Notes: generated by a model not told the origin, from the sequence alone. DNA of 52,323 nucleotides from JAXMBN01 sp046349875 (GCA_046349875.1 JAXMBN010000039.1:1-52323), one strand, 5' to 3'; shown: positions 18,862 to 28,180, counted from the first letter of the stretch. Numbers and translations: made by a program.

Positions 18862-18938
18862 CGTTCAATCCCTCGATGATCGATTTCTGCTCGTCGAGAG
18901 ATTTTTAAGCGATTCGATGTATGAATCGCTAGCGATGC

Positions 18939-19388
18939 TTACGCAGCATCCGGTTGAACGATCTCCCGAACATTGTTGATATCGACCGTCGCGTCGCCAA
19001 CATGCAGTTTGACATCGCGTTTGGTGCGATCTTTTTCGTCAATCTTCACCGAAACCCTGTCGACTACGCCGCTTATCTCTTTTGACTTGTCATCCAAGGC
19101 CGTTACTTTCTTCCCAATCAAATTGCTAGCCTGGGTTAGGCTTTGGCCCATGGAAAGACTGGTCAGTGCGTCGGTGAGTTGGTTCGTTGCGCCCATTTGG
19201 CGGATTTGCGTCATCTGAGCCAACATCTCAGAGTTATCAGTGGGATTGAGCGGGTCTTGGTTCTGCAGTTCCGTAATCATTAGCTGCAGAAACTCGTCCA
19301 AATTGACGTTTCCAAGATCGTTTCCCGTGGTTTTAGTCTGCGACGAACCAGAGCTCGATGTGCTACCTGTTCCTGATACTCGGCTCAT
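18939..19388 (-). CDS. flgD: Flagellar hook assembly scaffold FlgD
   Basis: This 149-residue protein has a Ser/Gly/Thr-rich start, then the FlgD N-terminal motif LNLDEFLQLMITELQNQDPL (here VNLDEFLQLM) and NPTDNSEMLAQMTQIRQM. It continues NQLTDALTSLSMGQSL and ASNLIGKKV. It lacks the large FlgD C-terminal Ig/tudor domains, as in short FlgD forms. FlgD caps the growing hook while FlgE is added. The start has a good ribosome site (AAAGGAATGACC before ATG). flgE follows directly. Confidence 0.92.
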   Translation of the reverse strand: MSRVSGTGSTSSSGSSQTKTTGNDLGNVNLDEFLQLMITELQNQDPLNPTDNSEMLAQMTQIRQMGATNQLTDALTSLSMGQSLTQASNLIGKKVTALDDKSKEISGVVDRVSVKIDEKDRTKRDVKLHVGDATVDINNVREIVQPDAA

Positions 19389-19429
19389 CGGTCATTCCTT
19401 TAAATGATGGCAATTCTCGTATTACAAGG

Positions 19430-19448
19430 CTGCATCGTTGCGATGCAG
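19430..19448 (-). terminator. Perfect 8-bp hairpin between fmdB-like gene and flgD
   Basis: CTGCATCG (19430-19437) and CGATGCAG (19441-19448) form a perfect stem with a three-base loop, 17 bases after the zinc ribbon gene. There is no T run. It may separate that gene from the flgD-flgE transcript. Confidence 0.45.
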
Positions 19449-19464
19449 AAAACGCATCGATTGG

Positions 19465-19968
19465 TTACAAGTCATACAGATTGGGATCGACATTTGGAGG
19501 GTCGATCAATCGGCGAATTTTCTTTTTCATGGACCCACCGGAGAAAAGTGCCATCGGATCGCTATCATCGATGTCTCCTCCGATTTCTTCTTCGACCTTG
19601 TCGGGATCTTCGCCTGCTTCCATACGGCGAATCGCTTCTTGAATCGTGCCACTCGGTTCCATGCCTGTTGCATCGAATAGCTTTCGCATCATCTTGGCCA
19701 TGGCCTTGGGATCATCTTCATTCGCATTTTCAAACTCGCCAGCCATCTGCATCATCACCGATTCCATCTTGTCTTCATCGACATTGGCGAATGGATCGTC
19801 TTGGCTATCGCTTTCCTTCAAGCCTTTCGAGATGGCGAAGCGCGACATCTGTCGTTCGAGCTTGGCTCGGCCACACTTGGGGCACTTGGGTTCTTGAGGC
19901 GATGTGGAGCGTGCTAAGAAACTGTAAACCGTATGGCAATCGCGACAATAGAATTCGTAGATGGGCAT
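19465..19968 (-). CDS. FmdB-family zinc ribbon protein
   Basis: The start MPIYEFYCRDCHTVYSFLA and the pairs Cys 8/Cys 11 and Cys 29/Cys 32 (PKCPKCG) form the FmdB-type zinc ribbon seen in putative regulatory proteins. Residues 45-167 are acidic and Met-rich (FANVDEDKMESVMMQMAGEF, ATGMEPSGTIQEAIRRMEAG). This extension is typical of longer planctomycete and deltaproteobacterial members. It has no signal peptide. The function is unknown, and regulation is only assumed from the name. It lies upstream of flgD on the same strand. Confidence 0.88.
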   Translation of the reverse strand: MPIYEFYCRDCHTVYSFLARSTSPQEPKCPKCGRAKLERQMSRFAISKGLKESDSQDDPFANVDEDKMESVMMQMAGEFENANEDDPKAMAKMMRKLFDATGMEPSGTIQEAIRRMEAGEDPDKVEEEIGGDIDDSDPMALFSGGSMKKKIRRLIDPPNVDPNLYDL

Positions 19969-20100
19969 CGTGTTCGTCCTATCGTGTATCGACTTCCCAG
20001 ATTTCTGAAAAGCAAGGTCTCAAGGTTGTGCAGCGACGTTGGAACGTTTCTTATGACCAATGGCGAGCGTCCTGTCGCTCACAGATGCATAGGTAATGAC

Positions 20101-20137
20101 CGAAGACGCACAGAAAGTTCTTTTCTATGCGTCTTCG
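20101..20137 (-). terminator. Long stem-loop after the secreted unknown gene
   Basis: CGAAGACGCA (20101-20110) pairs perfectly with TGCGTCTTCG (20128-20137), and the stem continues inside (AGAAA with TTTCT) after one mismatch. It lies 35 bases past the stop at 20173. No T run follows in that direction. Confidence 0.6.
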
Positions 20138-20172
20138 ATGCTGTTTTCAATCGTTCCACAATGGTGGAGGGA

Positions 20173-21408
20173 TTAGCGTTTGCCGAGCAACGAACCCGAG
20201 TAAAGGGACTTCGTTTCAGGGCGAGGCACCGCCATGACGGTCGGGGTGAGTTCGAGTGGGATCGAGTATTTTTTCACGATCTTCATTTTTTCTTTTTCGG
20301 TTCCTCGATTCAACTCGGGGATCTTCTTGTAGGACAATACGTCTAGAAGCGATTTTGCGGTGGGAACCTGTCCATACTGACTTCCTTTGACATCCTTGGC
20401 TCCACCAAAGGTATTGATGACCTTCTGGATTTCAGCCGAGTATGCGAAGGAACCATCCGCATTGGATTGTCCGATCGAATCAAAACTGCCAACGGTTACG
20501 ATACTCGAATTGCGATCATGAAATTGATAGGCCTCGATGCCCTGATTGCGCAGGAGTTGCACGGCCAAGTTCGCCGTTTCGGCTGCCTTTTCAAGTCCTG
20601 TCAAATTGGATTCGTCCCCATCGAGCATCGGTTTGGTCGTTCCAATGACGAACGTATCCTCACCGCGATAGGTGCCAATCCGGACGGTGAATCGTTTGGG
20701 ATTCTCGAGCAGCGAGTACTGTAGTTGTGAGTTCAAATTCTTGACGAACTTGTCCACGATCGGTGGCTGCATGAAATCGCGAGGTAGAACGGGATTGGAG
20801 GTACCGATAGCGCGAACCATCAGACCTGGTTGGACCTTGGCGTTGGCGGATTTGGAAGTGATCATCTTCTTCAGATCGGCCCATGTATCCTTCATCGAAG
20901 CTCCGGGATTGGAGCCATCGCCGCCAAGGGTTTTGGGGCGAGCAAACTTAACGATCTTGAGCTTTTCGTCGTAGGCAGGACTATCGGCAGAAGCAAAGTC
21001 ACCTACCAATACTGCATAGCAATCGACCGGACGATTTTGCGCATAAACCATGCGCTTTTGTTTGCCGTTCTCATCGATACCCGAGCCAGGAACGGTCTCT
21101 GAATAGTCAAAGGTCTTGGGATAGATGTACGCTCGCAGTCCATAGCTGCTGCGGAGTTCGTTGGCCAGGTCGATGGCGAGCTTCTCGGCGTTCTCGCCTT
21201 GGAAGGTATGAGCCATGATCAGCCATGGGCCATGTTCGGCTGTTAGCATCAAACTGCTGGCCGCTTGCGATGCCGCTTCCTTCTTCTTGAAAATCTGCTT
21301 GAACGACGGTGGACCAGCCAAAGTCGAGGAGGCGAGGCTACCAAGCACCAAGCCTGTCAAAGCAACTCGACCAGCCCAATCCATGCCGATACGAACGATC
21401 TTATTCAT
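20173..21408 (-). CDS. Secreted protein of unknown function
   Basis: The ATG at 21408 (MNKIVRIGMDWAGRVALTG) is chosen because it is followed by a classic signal peptide ending SLASSTLAGPP; the frame opens further upstream, and MRNRP at 21423 is also possible. The mature protein is about 380 residues, with no recognised enzyme motif. It contains two related segments of the kind NAEKLAIDLANELRSSYGLR and AAETANLAVQLLRNQGIEAY, each followed by a strand-rich block (CYAVLVGDF, SIVTVGSF). This resembles repeated SPOR-like folds that bind denuded peptidoglycan; the match is by pattern only. It sits between a BON gene and the zinc ribbon gene. Confidence 0.75.
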   Translation of the reverse strand: MNKIVRIGMDWAGRVALTGLVLGSLASSTLAGPPSFKQIFKKKEAASQAASSLMLTAEHGPWLIMAHTFQGENAEKLAIDLANELRSSYGLRAYIYPKTFDYSETVPGSGIDENGKQKRMVYAQNRPVDCYAVLVGDFASADSPAYDEKLKIVKFARPKTLGGDGSNPGASMKDTWADLKKMITSKSANAKVQPGLMVRAIGTSNPVLPRDFMQPPIVDKFVKNLNSQLQYSLLENPKRFTVRIGTYRGEDTFVIGTTKPMLDGDESNLTGLEKAAETANLAVQLLRNQGIEAYQFHDRNSSIVTVGSFDSIGQSNADGSFAYSAEIQKVINTFGGAKDVKGSQYGQVPTAKSLLDVLSYKKIPELNRGTEKEKMKIVKKYSIPLELTPTVMAVPRPETKSLYSGSLLGKR

Positions 21409-21643
21409 GGGACGATTCCTCATCTTCTGCGTCGAGCAGTTCGCCGTAGGAGAGTAATCCATTACTGTCCTATTCAACGACCTCGAACCGCCGCTGGGAT
21501 GTACCAAATACGGCAATGCGATGCGAGATCAACCCAATCAAGAATTTGGGTGGGTGGCAAAAGATCAGAAAAGCGAAGCCGATAGAAAAAGCAACGATAT
21601 ATGCGTTGCGAGAATATAGGCAACCTATGAACGTGCCAGCAAT

Positions 21644-21862
21644 CTAGTCGACCCGCACTTGGTTGACCAATTCAATTCCGCGAGTTGCCGAACGCACCGT
21701 CTCTTGAGCCACTTGCTTTAGATAGAAAGAATGCACACGTCCTTGGAGCGAAATGCATTCACCATGAGCCTTCACTTCGATACGGCGAACTTCATCGAAG
21801 GGACTGTCGGCAAGAAGTCTTTTGACTTGACCGAGAACATCATGAAAGCCTGAATCGATCAT
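21644..21862 (-). CDS. BON domain protein, single domain
   Basis: The 72-residue protein contains one BON unit: a helix (DVLGQVKRLLAD), strand RRIEVKAHGECISLQGRV and helix FYLKQVAQETVRSATRGIE, ending in VNQVRVD. There is no signal peptide, so unlike OsmY-type BON proteins it seems cytoplasmic. BON domains are thought to contact membranes or peptidoglycan. It precedes the secreted unknown gene by about 230 bases on the same strand. Confidence 0.75.
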   Translation of the reverse strand: MIDSGFHDVLGQVKRLLADSPFDEVRRIEVKAHGECISLQGRVHSFYLKQVAQETVRSATRGIELVNQVRVD

Positions 21863-22157
21863 CGCTAACTCTCCTTAGCTGCTACCAAATGTAAGAACGC
21901 AGACCAACCTTGGCGTCCCATCTTGCTGCAATTCACGGCGTTGCGATCCGTTTCCTAGGTCGACTGACCAGCCTATCACCTGCGGATCGCGATTGTCAAG
22001 CATTACCGTCCGGATTGTTGTACCTGCGACATTCGATACAACCGGAAAGGCTGCTACCATCCCTAGGCTTTCCACTCGAATTCCATTTGCCTTCAACCAA
22101 CCTGAACCTACCTTTGCATACGGTCTAGCGTACCCGCATTTTCTAAACATCACTGAT

Positions 22158-23888
22158 ATGGTCGAAATCCTTTGTATTGCCGCTGAACTCACCGCGGGAC
22201 TTCTCGTGGCTTCCATCCTTTGGGATCGGGCTGCGCGTAGTGCTAGCACATCTCAGCATGCGCATACCCCCACCAAGGTCCAAGCGATCCGCGAACTGTT
22301 CTTGTTGCAGGAACAGTGCTTGCATTTGCGCAATCGGCTCGATCAAGACGAATCAGACGACGCTTGGTTGCAATCTCATCGCCAAACGATGCACTTGATT
22401 CAGGATGAGCTCCGCGAGTGCCTGCCGCAGGGATATAGCGATCGACTCACGCATTTGCGAAACCAGGCATATTTTGAACATCTCATCGAACAGCCTAGTA
22501 CTCAGGGTAGTTTGGCGATGTTCGACATCGATGGGTTCAAGGCTATCAACGATGAACATGGTATGGATGTGGGGGACCTTTTGTTGCGACAGCTCGCCGA
22601 AAAGTTGCAACATGAATTGGTCACCACTGCATGGCTCATCCGCTACGAAGGTGGCAAACTTATCGCTTACTTTCCTTCGCTTCAAATCGAACGCGCCATA
22701 CCGATCGTTGAAGATGTTCGCGTGCAGATGACTCGTACTCCATTTGAAGTCAAAGGGAAGTCGCTTCAGGTCGGTATTTCGGCAAGCCTCATCGCTGTAG
22801 CTACCGAGGAACAACGCGGCACCGCTACTGAGCGCTTGTTGGAAGGGATGGCCTTTGCTAAATCCGAAGGACGTAATCGCGGTTACTACCGCGCCAGCGA
22901 TACTTGGAACCTGATGAAACTCCTCGAGACCGAGTTGATGATCGGCAAAGTCCAAGAGGAGCAAGGAACGATTACAGCCAAGTCGGCCAAGCCTTCCGTT
23001 CCGCTCGACGAGATCGGTATGTTGGTTCAAAACTTGGATCAACCGAAAGAGGCGAGCCCTCCTGCCGAAGCTCCTGCAGCGATGTCGACTGGAGATATCG
23101 AGGCCTTGTTGGCCAATGCGAGTACCGCCAAGGCAGCTTCCAAGGAACCGGCTAAAAAGCCGGAAGAGCAAACGGAGCGGGCATCGACCGATGATATCGC
23201 TGCTTTGTTCGCCAGCAACCGTCCTCCCGTAAAGGCGGCCAAGGCTCCTGAACCTACAGCAAGCACCGAACCCAAAGAAACTACTGCCGAATCCAAGCCC
23301 GCGGACAAGAAGGAAACGCCAGAAGCAAGTGGCGATCAAGCATCCGCCGACGATATTGCTGCTCTGTTCGCATCGAACCGGCCAGCAAAAGCACCCGCAA
23401 AAGCGCCTAAGGCGGAGGAAGCAGCCAAGCCTGCAACGCCTCCTGCTGCCGAATCGGGTGACTCTGCATCGGCCGATGATATCGCTGCACTGTTTGCTGC
23501 TGCCAAACCAGCTCCCGCAAAACCCAAAGTCGATCCTCAGCCAGCGGAAGAGCAACCTGAGGCCATGCCAACGGTTGCCAAGGTAGCTGAACCGACCGTG
23601 GCAGCTCCTGTTGCTAACTCTGCGGTATCGGAAAAGGCAGACGGCGATTCCATTTCGACCGATGACATTGCTGCCTTGTTTGCCGCAACAAAACCGAAAG
23701 CCGCGCCGGCGCCAGCTACCAAGGCGGAAGAAAAAGAAATTCTCGAGGCCAGCCAAGCCTTAGCGGAAGATGCAAAGAAGGCTACTCAAAAAGAAGAGGC
23801 CAAAGCCAAGGTTGAATCCAAGGCCGATGCCGATTCGATCTCGACCGATGATATCGCTGCTCTCTTTGCAAGCATGAAGCAACCGTAG
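22158..23888 (+). CDS. Degenerate GGDEF protein with six FliM-like DDIAALFA motifs
   Basis: The ATG at 22158 (MVEILCIAAELTAGLLVASI) begins an N-terminal membrane segment. A coiled region (residues 40-85) leads to a GGDEF-type domain: RLTHLRNQAYFEHLIEQ, then FDIDGFKAINDEHGMDVGDLLL. The active-site motif is RYEGGKL (162-168) in place of RYGGDEF, so cyclase activity should be lost. From about residue 300 the chain is a low-complexity Ala/Lys/Pro/Glu linker carrying six copies of [ST]-x-DDIAALFA (first copy STGDIEALLA), with the first Ser at residues 310, 343, 396, 438, 500 and 562. The last copy ends the protein. The motif resembles the SQAEIDALL peptide at the N-terminus of FliM, which binds CheY. 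It is transcribed away from the flgD-flgE side. Confidence 0.85.
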   Translation: MVEILCIAAELTAGLLVASILWDRAARSASTSQHAHTPTKVQAIRELFLLQEQCLHLRNRLDQDESDDAWLQSHRQTMHLIQDELRECLPQGYSDRLTHLRNQAYFEHLIEQPSTQGSLAMFDIDGFKAINDEHGMDVGDLLLRQLAEKLQHELVTTAWLIRYEGGKLIAYFPSLQIERAIPIVEDVRVQMTRTPFEVKGKSLQVGISASLIAVATEEQRGTATERLLEGMAFAKSEGRNRGYYRASDTWNLMKLLETELMIGKVQEEQGTITAKSAKPSVPLDEIGMLVQNLDQPKEASPPAEAPAAMSTGDIEALLANASTAKAASKEPAKKPEEQTERASTDDIAALFASNRPPVKAAKAPEPTASTEPKETTAESKPADKKETPEASGDQASADDIAALFASNRPAKAPAKAPKAEEAAKPATPPAAESGDSASADDIAALFAAAKPAPAKPKVDPQPAEEQPEAMPTVAKVAEPTVAAPVANSAVSEKADGDSISTDDIAALFAATKPKAAPAPATKAEEKEILEASQALAEDAKKATQKEEAKAKVESKADADSISTDDIAALFASMKQP

Positions 23889-23921
23889 GCTCGAACAAAC
23901 AAGTGATGTTCCCTAAAACAA

Positions 23922-23954
23922 CGAAGCGTCCATCGAAAGGGACGCTTCGGTTTT
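23922..23954. terminator. Bidirectional rho-independent terminator
   Basis: CGAAGCGTCC (23922-23931) and GGACGCTTCG (23940-23949) form a perfect 10-bp stem with an eight-base loop. GTTTTG follows on the + side and AAAAC precedes it, giving a T run on the - strand. It serves both the GGDEF gene and the convergent DUF1552 gene. Confidence 0.85.
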
Positions 23955-23977
23955 GAGGTGTGATGGATCGAGAACCG

Positions 23978-25318
23978 CTACGCTTTGAGGCCAGGCAATC
24001 GCCCCGTCGAATCCCCAAGGCGATCGATCGATACGCCAGCAATATCGAGCATATTCAGGAATAGGTTGTTGAGTGGGAGGTTGTCGTACCGCACGAGTCG
24101 ACCTGGTGTGACGTGTCCACCTGCTCGACCTGCTAAGAGCAAAGGCAAGTCGTCGTGGTTGTGACGATTTCCGTCGCCGATTGCGCCGCCGTAAACGATC
24201 ATCGAGTGATCGAGTAGATTGCCATCTCCATCGGGAGTCTCTTTGAGCTTTCGCAAGAAGTAAGCAAACTGTTCGGAGTAGTATCGATCGATCTTGGCAA
24301 TTTTTTCGATTGCGTCTTGCTTCTCTTGGTGGTGGGAAAGCGCGTGGTGTCCTTCCTTCACATCGATCATGGGGAAGGTCTTATTGGAACCTTCGTTCGC
24401 CAACATGAAGGTAGCAAGGCGAGTCGTATCGGTACGAAACGCGAGCACCATCAAATCGTACATGATGCGAATATGCTCGCCGTAATCGCTAGTATCCTCT
24501 TTGGGAGCGGTTGCACCATAAGCCGACACATCGACCTTTTGGTTCATTCGTTCAAGACGAAGCTCGATCTCGCGAACACTCGTAAAGTATTCGTCCAGCT
24601 TACGGCGATCTTCGCTGCCGACCTTCGATTGCAATCGCTTGGTGGAGTCAGCCACCATATCCAAGATACTCTTCTTGAGAGCTTGGCGTTCTTCCGCTTC
24701 GGTCGCTTGTTTGCTGGTTCCTCCGAACAATCGTTCAAAGGCCATACGAGGATTGATTTCCTTAGCCATCGGTTGCGTTTCGGTGCGCCACGAGATGTTG
24801 TTGGAGTAGGCGCACGCATACCCTGAATCGCAAGACCCAGCCGAACGTCCTTCCTCGGTACCGAGTTCAATGGATGGAAGTCGCGTTTGGCGACCGTATA
24901 CATCAGCGGCCACTTGGTCGACGCTTCTTCCAACGCGGATTTTGCTTCCTGCCGTCTTAAAAGGATGAGCACCAGTCAAAAAGGCTGCAGCGCTGCGAGC
25001 ATGATCGCCAGGGCCATCTCCGAGCGATGCAGCATTGCGCTGCGCCAAACCTCGAAGGACCAAGAAGTCATCGCGAAGTTCCGCCAGCGGTTCCAAACTC
25101 GAGGATACCTTCCAATCGCGTCCTTCTCCTTCCGGCAACCAACGCGCTGCATTGGTTCCATTGGGAAAGAATACCCATGCCATACGAATGGGCGTTGGAT
25201 TCGCCACCGAGGCCGAGGCAGCTTGAGCCGTTCGCATGGCATCCAAACATGGCAAGGCCAAGGAAACACCTAGGCCGCGAAGTAGGGTTCGACGATGGAG
25301 TGGAAACTTAGAGTTCAT
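23978..25318 (-). CDS. DUF1552 domain-containing protein, Tat-exported
   Basis: The 446-residue product begins with a twin-arginine signal (HRRTLLRGLGVSLALP, residues 8-23) and the DUF1552 opening CLDAMRTAQA. Further family blocks are MAWVFFPNGTN, DDFLVLRGLAQRNA, DHARSAAAFLTGAHP, SCDSGYACAYSNNISW, and the late MIVYGGAIGDGNRHNHDDLP. DUF1552 shares the exported sulfatase/phosphatase-like fold of DUF1501; its substrate is unknown. It follows the DUF1592 gene by 38 bases on the same strand, the standard arrangement, so the two form an operon. Confidence 0.93.
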   Translation of the reverse strand: MNSKFPLHRRTLLRGLGVSLALPCLDAMRTAQAASASVANPTPIRMAWVFFPNGTNAARWLPEGEGRDWKVSSSLEPLAELRDDFLVLRGLAQRNAASLGDGPGDHARSAAAFLTGAHPFKTAGSKIRVGRSVDQVAADVYGRQTRLPSIELGTEEGRSAGSCDSGYACAYSNNISWRTETQPMAKEINPRMAFERLFGGTSKQATEAEERQALKKSILDMVADSTKRLQSKVGSEDRRKLDEYFTSVREIELRLERMNQKVDVSAYGATAPKEDTSDYGEHIRIMYDLMVLAFRTDTTRLATFMLANEGSNKTFPMIDVKEGHHALSHHQEKQDAIEKIAKIDRYYSEQFAYFLRKLKETPDGDGNLLDHSMIVYGGAIGDGNRHNHDDLPLLLAGRAGGHVTPGRLVRYDNLPLNNLFLNMLDIAGVSIDRLGDSTGRLPGLKA

Positions 25319-25356
25319 CTTCGTTCCTCAAAGGGTGGGCACAGACTTGTGGCAGA

Positions 25357-27768
25357 CTACGGCTGCGTTTCCTCAAGGCTGTGATATTGGAAGGGTTGGC
25401 TGGTAACAATGGCAAGGATGAAGGTGCGGACTGCATAGTTATCGGCAGTCGCCTTCTTCATTATTTCATCGATCGCGCATTCGTCAGGAGTAATTAGACC
25501 CCTTCCGAGTGCATATGTAAGCATTTTTCTAGCAAAATGACGCGAGATCTTAGGGAGATCCGATTTTAGGGCCTCCAGTAACTCTGCCGCACCGGAAAAA
25601 GCTCTGCCATCCGCGAGTTCGCCGTTCGCCTCGATCGGCTGACCATTGTCCTGATCGCGATACCCCCCAACGGCATTGAAGTTCTCTAGTCCCAGCCCGA
25701 TCGGGTCCAAGACTTTGTGGCAGCTAGCGCAGCTTGGATTGCTTCGATGGATCTCGAGTTGTTTTCGCAACGAAACCGTCTTGTGTTCCTTTTGAGTTTC
25801 TTCAAAGGAAGGAACATTTGGAGGAGCCGGTGGAGCGGGTTCGCCCAAGACGTTTTCCAGAACCCATTTGCCGCGCTTCACTGGAGATGTTCGCGCTGGA
25901 TTGGAGGTTAGAGTAAGGATCGATGCTTGCGTGAGCAACCCGCGCCGAGTGCCGGGGAGCGAGGTACGTACATACCGATCTTCATCGACATAAACCCCCG
26001 ATCGTCGAAGATCACCAGCGCGAAGTGGCCTTCCTTGATTGCCAAGATAAAGCGTCTTAGGATCGACTCCTTCAAAGGTCAATCCATAGTGTTCAGCCAA
26101 TCGAGGATTGATAAACGAGTAATCGGCTTGCAGAACCTCGCTCAACTGCCCTTCCCTGCGAATCAGATGCATGCAGAAATGTTCTGTTTCTTTTCGCATG
26201 GAGTCTCGTAAGCGATCGCACCACTGCACAAACTGCGATGAATCGACTTCGATGGTCGCCAAGTTGCGGAGGCCAAGCCACTGCGCAAAAAAGCCTTGAA
26301 TCAGACCTTGGCTGCGAGGATCGTCGAGCATGCGATGAACCTGCAGTTCGAGCTTCTTCGCATCAAATAGGTCCCCTTCTTCGGCAGCGCGAAGCAATTC
26401 ATCATCGGGTGGACAGGACCACAAGAAATACGAAAGACGCGTTGCAAGATCGTAGGCATCTAAGCGACGGACACCCTTGCGAATTTCCGGTCCACTCGTC
26501 TTTTCGATGCGATAAAGAAACTCGGGCGAGACCAATGTCGCTTGAACACCAAATTTCATCGCTTCAGGAAAACTCATCCCATTGCGATGGGCTTGCTCGA
26601 CAATCGATACGATTCTCTCGACCTCAATGGCCTCAGGCGGTCTGCGAAACGCTCGCTTCAAAAAGCTCTGAAAGTTCTCCCGAGCAGCCTCGGCCACTGT
26701 CCGCTGATCGTTGGGTTCCACCTTCATGATACGACGATGTGAAGACGGATAGGCCGGCTTTCCTTCGCGAGGTCCATCGATGCGAATGCGTTCCACATTC
26801 AATCGCTTCTCAAAAGCAGAATGCTCGGCTCGAGGTGCTGCGTGCACGACGCGAATTACGTGCTTCCCTTCGGTAAAGGTATGCTTGAGATCATATCCGC
26901 TAGATTTCGGGCTGGCCTCGAGTTCTTCAATAAGTAAGTTATCGACATAGATTTCCGCTTTGGAAGAATCTTTTTGATCATCACCGTACCGCATCCGAAT
27001 TTGTACGTTGTACTCACCTTCAGCAAACTCGAACGTCGAGAAGCAGCTCTCTTCGCCGAATAGAGCTTCGCCTTCATCTGACTGGCGACGCAACGATTCC
27101 ACATCGGAAACGATGGCCGCGTTGGCCACGAGTTCACCTGCTTGCAAATACTTTTCCAGAAGCAACGGAGGAAGGGATAAGACTTCTCCTTGGTTATCAA
27201 AACCGTTTCCGACCTCATCGGAAACGAATCCAATCTTTTGGGAGACAGGAATTTCCAATCCGAATAGTTCGCGAATGGTGTTGTCGTATTCGGTATTGTT
27301 CAAACGGCGAATCGTCACATGTCCTGGCGGTTGGTCGATGGTGCAATCGGCGCGATGCAAAGCATTCTCTACCCAATCGCTCAGCAAGGCCTTTTCTTCT
27401 TGAGTCGGTTGTGGTGAATCATTGGGAGGCATGGCGCCGATCTTGGCGACGCCGCGAATCTGGTCCCAAAGTGCCGGCTGCTTGCGAACGGACATCAACG
27501 ACTTGTATTTGCCAATGTCGACGTCCGCTTCGGCATTCGGTCCTTGATGGCAGTCTCCGCAGTACTTCACCAGGAGCGGTTGGATCCGCTGCTGAAACTG
27601 CTCTTCTAATGCCGCATCAAATGCGTTGGCAGTCTGAGTTGTCGGAGCAGGTGCCCCTTTGGATACGGGATCTTGCGCGAAGGCGGTGATACCCGCACTC
27701 GACGAAATCATCGCCAGCGATACGACGATCCCTAAAGGGATTCGAAGGGATGGAAACTTAGCCAACAA
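25357..27768 (-). CDS. DUF1592-family secreted multidomain protein (PSD2-PSD5, cytochrome-like head)
   Basis: The gene appears to start with a TTG at 27768, since no ATG lies before the signal peptide (IPLGIVVSLAMISSSAGITA). Residues 65-120 are a planctomycete cytochrome-like head with CGDCH at 70-74. DUF1587 (VTIRRLNNTEYDNTIRELFG) follows. A carbohydrate-binding-like insertion spans about 220-320 (FAEGEYNVQIRMRYGDD). DUF1595, DUF1592 (LATRLSYFLWSCPPDDEL), DUF1588 (RRGLLTQASILTLTSNP, and CASCHKVLDPIGLG with a second CxxCH) and DUF1585 close the protein. It is the upstream member of the operon with DUF1552. Two CxxCH sites suggest heme and a redox role on extracellular polymers, which is unproven. 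Confidence 0.93.
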   Translation of the reverse strand: MLAKFPSLRIPLGIVVSLAMISSSAGITAFAQDPVSKGAPAPTTQTANAFDAALEEQFQQRIQPLLVKYCGDCHQGPNAEADVDIGKYKSLMSVRKQPALWDQIRGVAKIGAMPPNDSPQPTQEEKALLSDWVENALHRADCTIDQPPGHVTIRRLNNTEYDNTIRELFGLEIPVSQKIGFVSDEVGNGFDNQGEVLSLPPLLLEKYLQAGELVANAAIVSDVESLRRQSDEGEALFGEESCFSTFEFAEGEYNVQIRMRYGDDQKDSSKAEIYVDNLLIEELEASPKSSGYDLKHTFTEGKHVIRVVHAAPRAEHSAFEKRLNVERIRIDGPREGKPAYPSSHRRIMKVEPNDQRTVAEAARENFQSFLKRAFRRPPEAIEVERIVSIVEQAHRNGMSFPEAMKFGVQATLVSPEFLYRIEKTSGPEIRKGVRRLDAYDLATRLSYFLWSCPPDDELLRAAEEGDLFDAKKLELQVHRMLDDPRSQGLIQGFFAQWLGLRNLATIEVDSSQFVQWCDRLRDSMRKETEHFCMHLIRREGQLSEVLQADYSFINPRLAEHYGLTFEGVDPKTLYLGNQGRPLRAGDLRRSGVYVDEDRYVRTSLPGTRRGLLTQASILTLTSNPARTSPVKRGKWVLENVLGEPAPPAPPNVPSFEETQKEHKTVSLRKQLEIHRSNPSCASCHKVLDPIGLGLENFNAVGGYRDQDNGQPIEANGELADGRAFSGAAELLEALKSDLPKISRHFARKMLTYALGRGLITPDECAIDEIMKKATADNYAVRTFILAIVTSQPFQYHSLEETQP

Positions 27769-28180
27769 AGGAAACCCTTTTACGAGTCAATCATCTTCAA
27801 AGGACAAAGCCGATTCGATGTGGGAGGATTGGGCAAATTCGTGAACACGAAATGAACCGAACTGCGTAGAATCGGAGGTAGGAATCTCTATGGTAAACCG
27901 GATCCCAGAGTGGGTTCAACCGAAGTTGATGCAGCTTGTGGACGTTTGAACACCGTTTTGCCCGAAAAGTTTCGCTAAATCCGCTTTATTGCCACCGGAA
28001 TCCACGCAAAGCGTGGTCGGACTTTGCAGCGTGGTAGTGCGAAAAAAGAAGGAATCCAACTCGGCTGCCTAATTTATCGGGTACCTTTCCCATAGGCGTT
28101 TCGCTAGTCTGAAACGAGACCTCGTTCGAGGCTTGAACGCTCTTCTCTCCTTCCGCTCGCCGATCGTTGAGTTTAGGCCT
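27769..28180. promoter_or_regulatory. Divergent intergenic region, DUF1592 / cyclase-fold gene
   Basis: This 412-base gap holds the promoters of two divergent genes. A small perfect hairpin, CCACGC-AAA-GCGTGG, lies at 28002-28016. No credible coding frame, RNA gene or riboswitch was recognised. Confidence 0.4.

Noticed and set aside
22353..23756. 467-residue - strand frame across the GGDEF gene
   Set aside because: It is an Arg/Cys/Phe-rich translation of the complement of a repetitive Ala/Lys/Glu coding region, with no motif. The + frame has a signal helix, a GGDEF domain and repeats.
23082..23876. DNA-level repeat array (CRISPR-like or satellite)
   Set aside because: The repeated units are spaced irregularly (about 100-190 bases) and differ by synonymous changes; conservation is at protein level, so it is a coding motif repeat.
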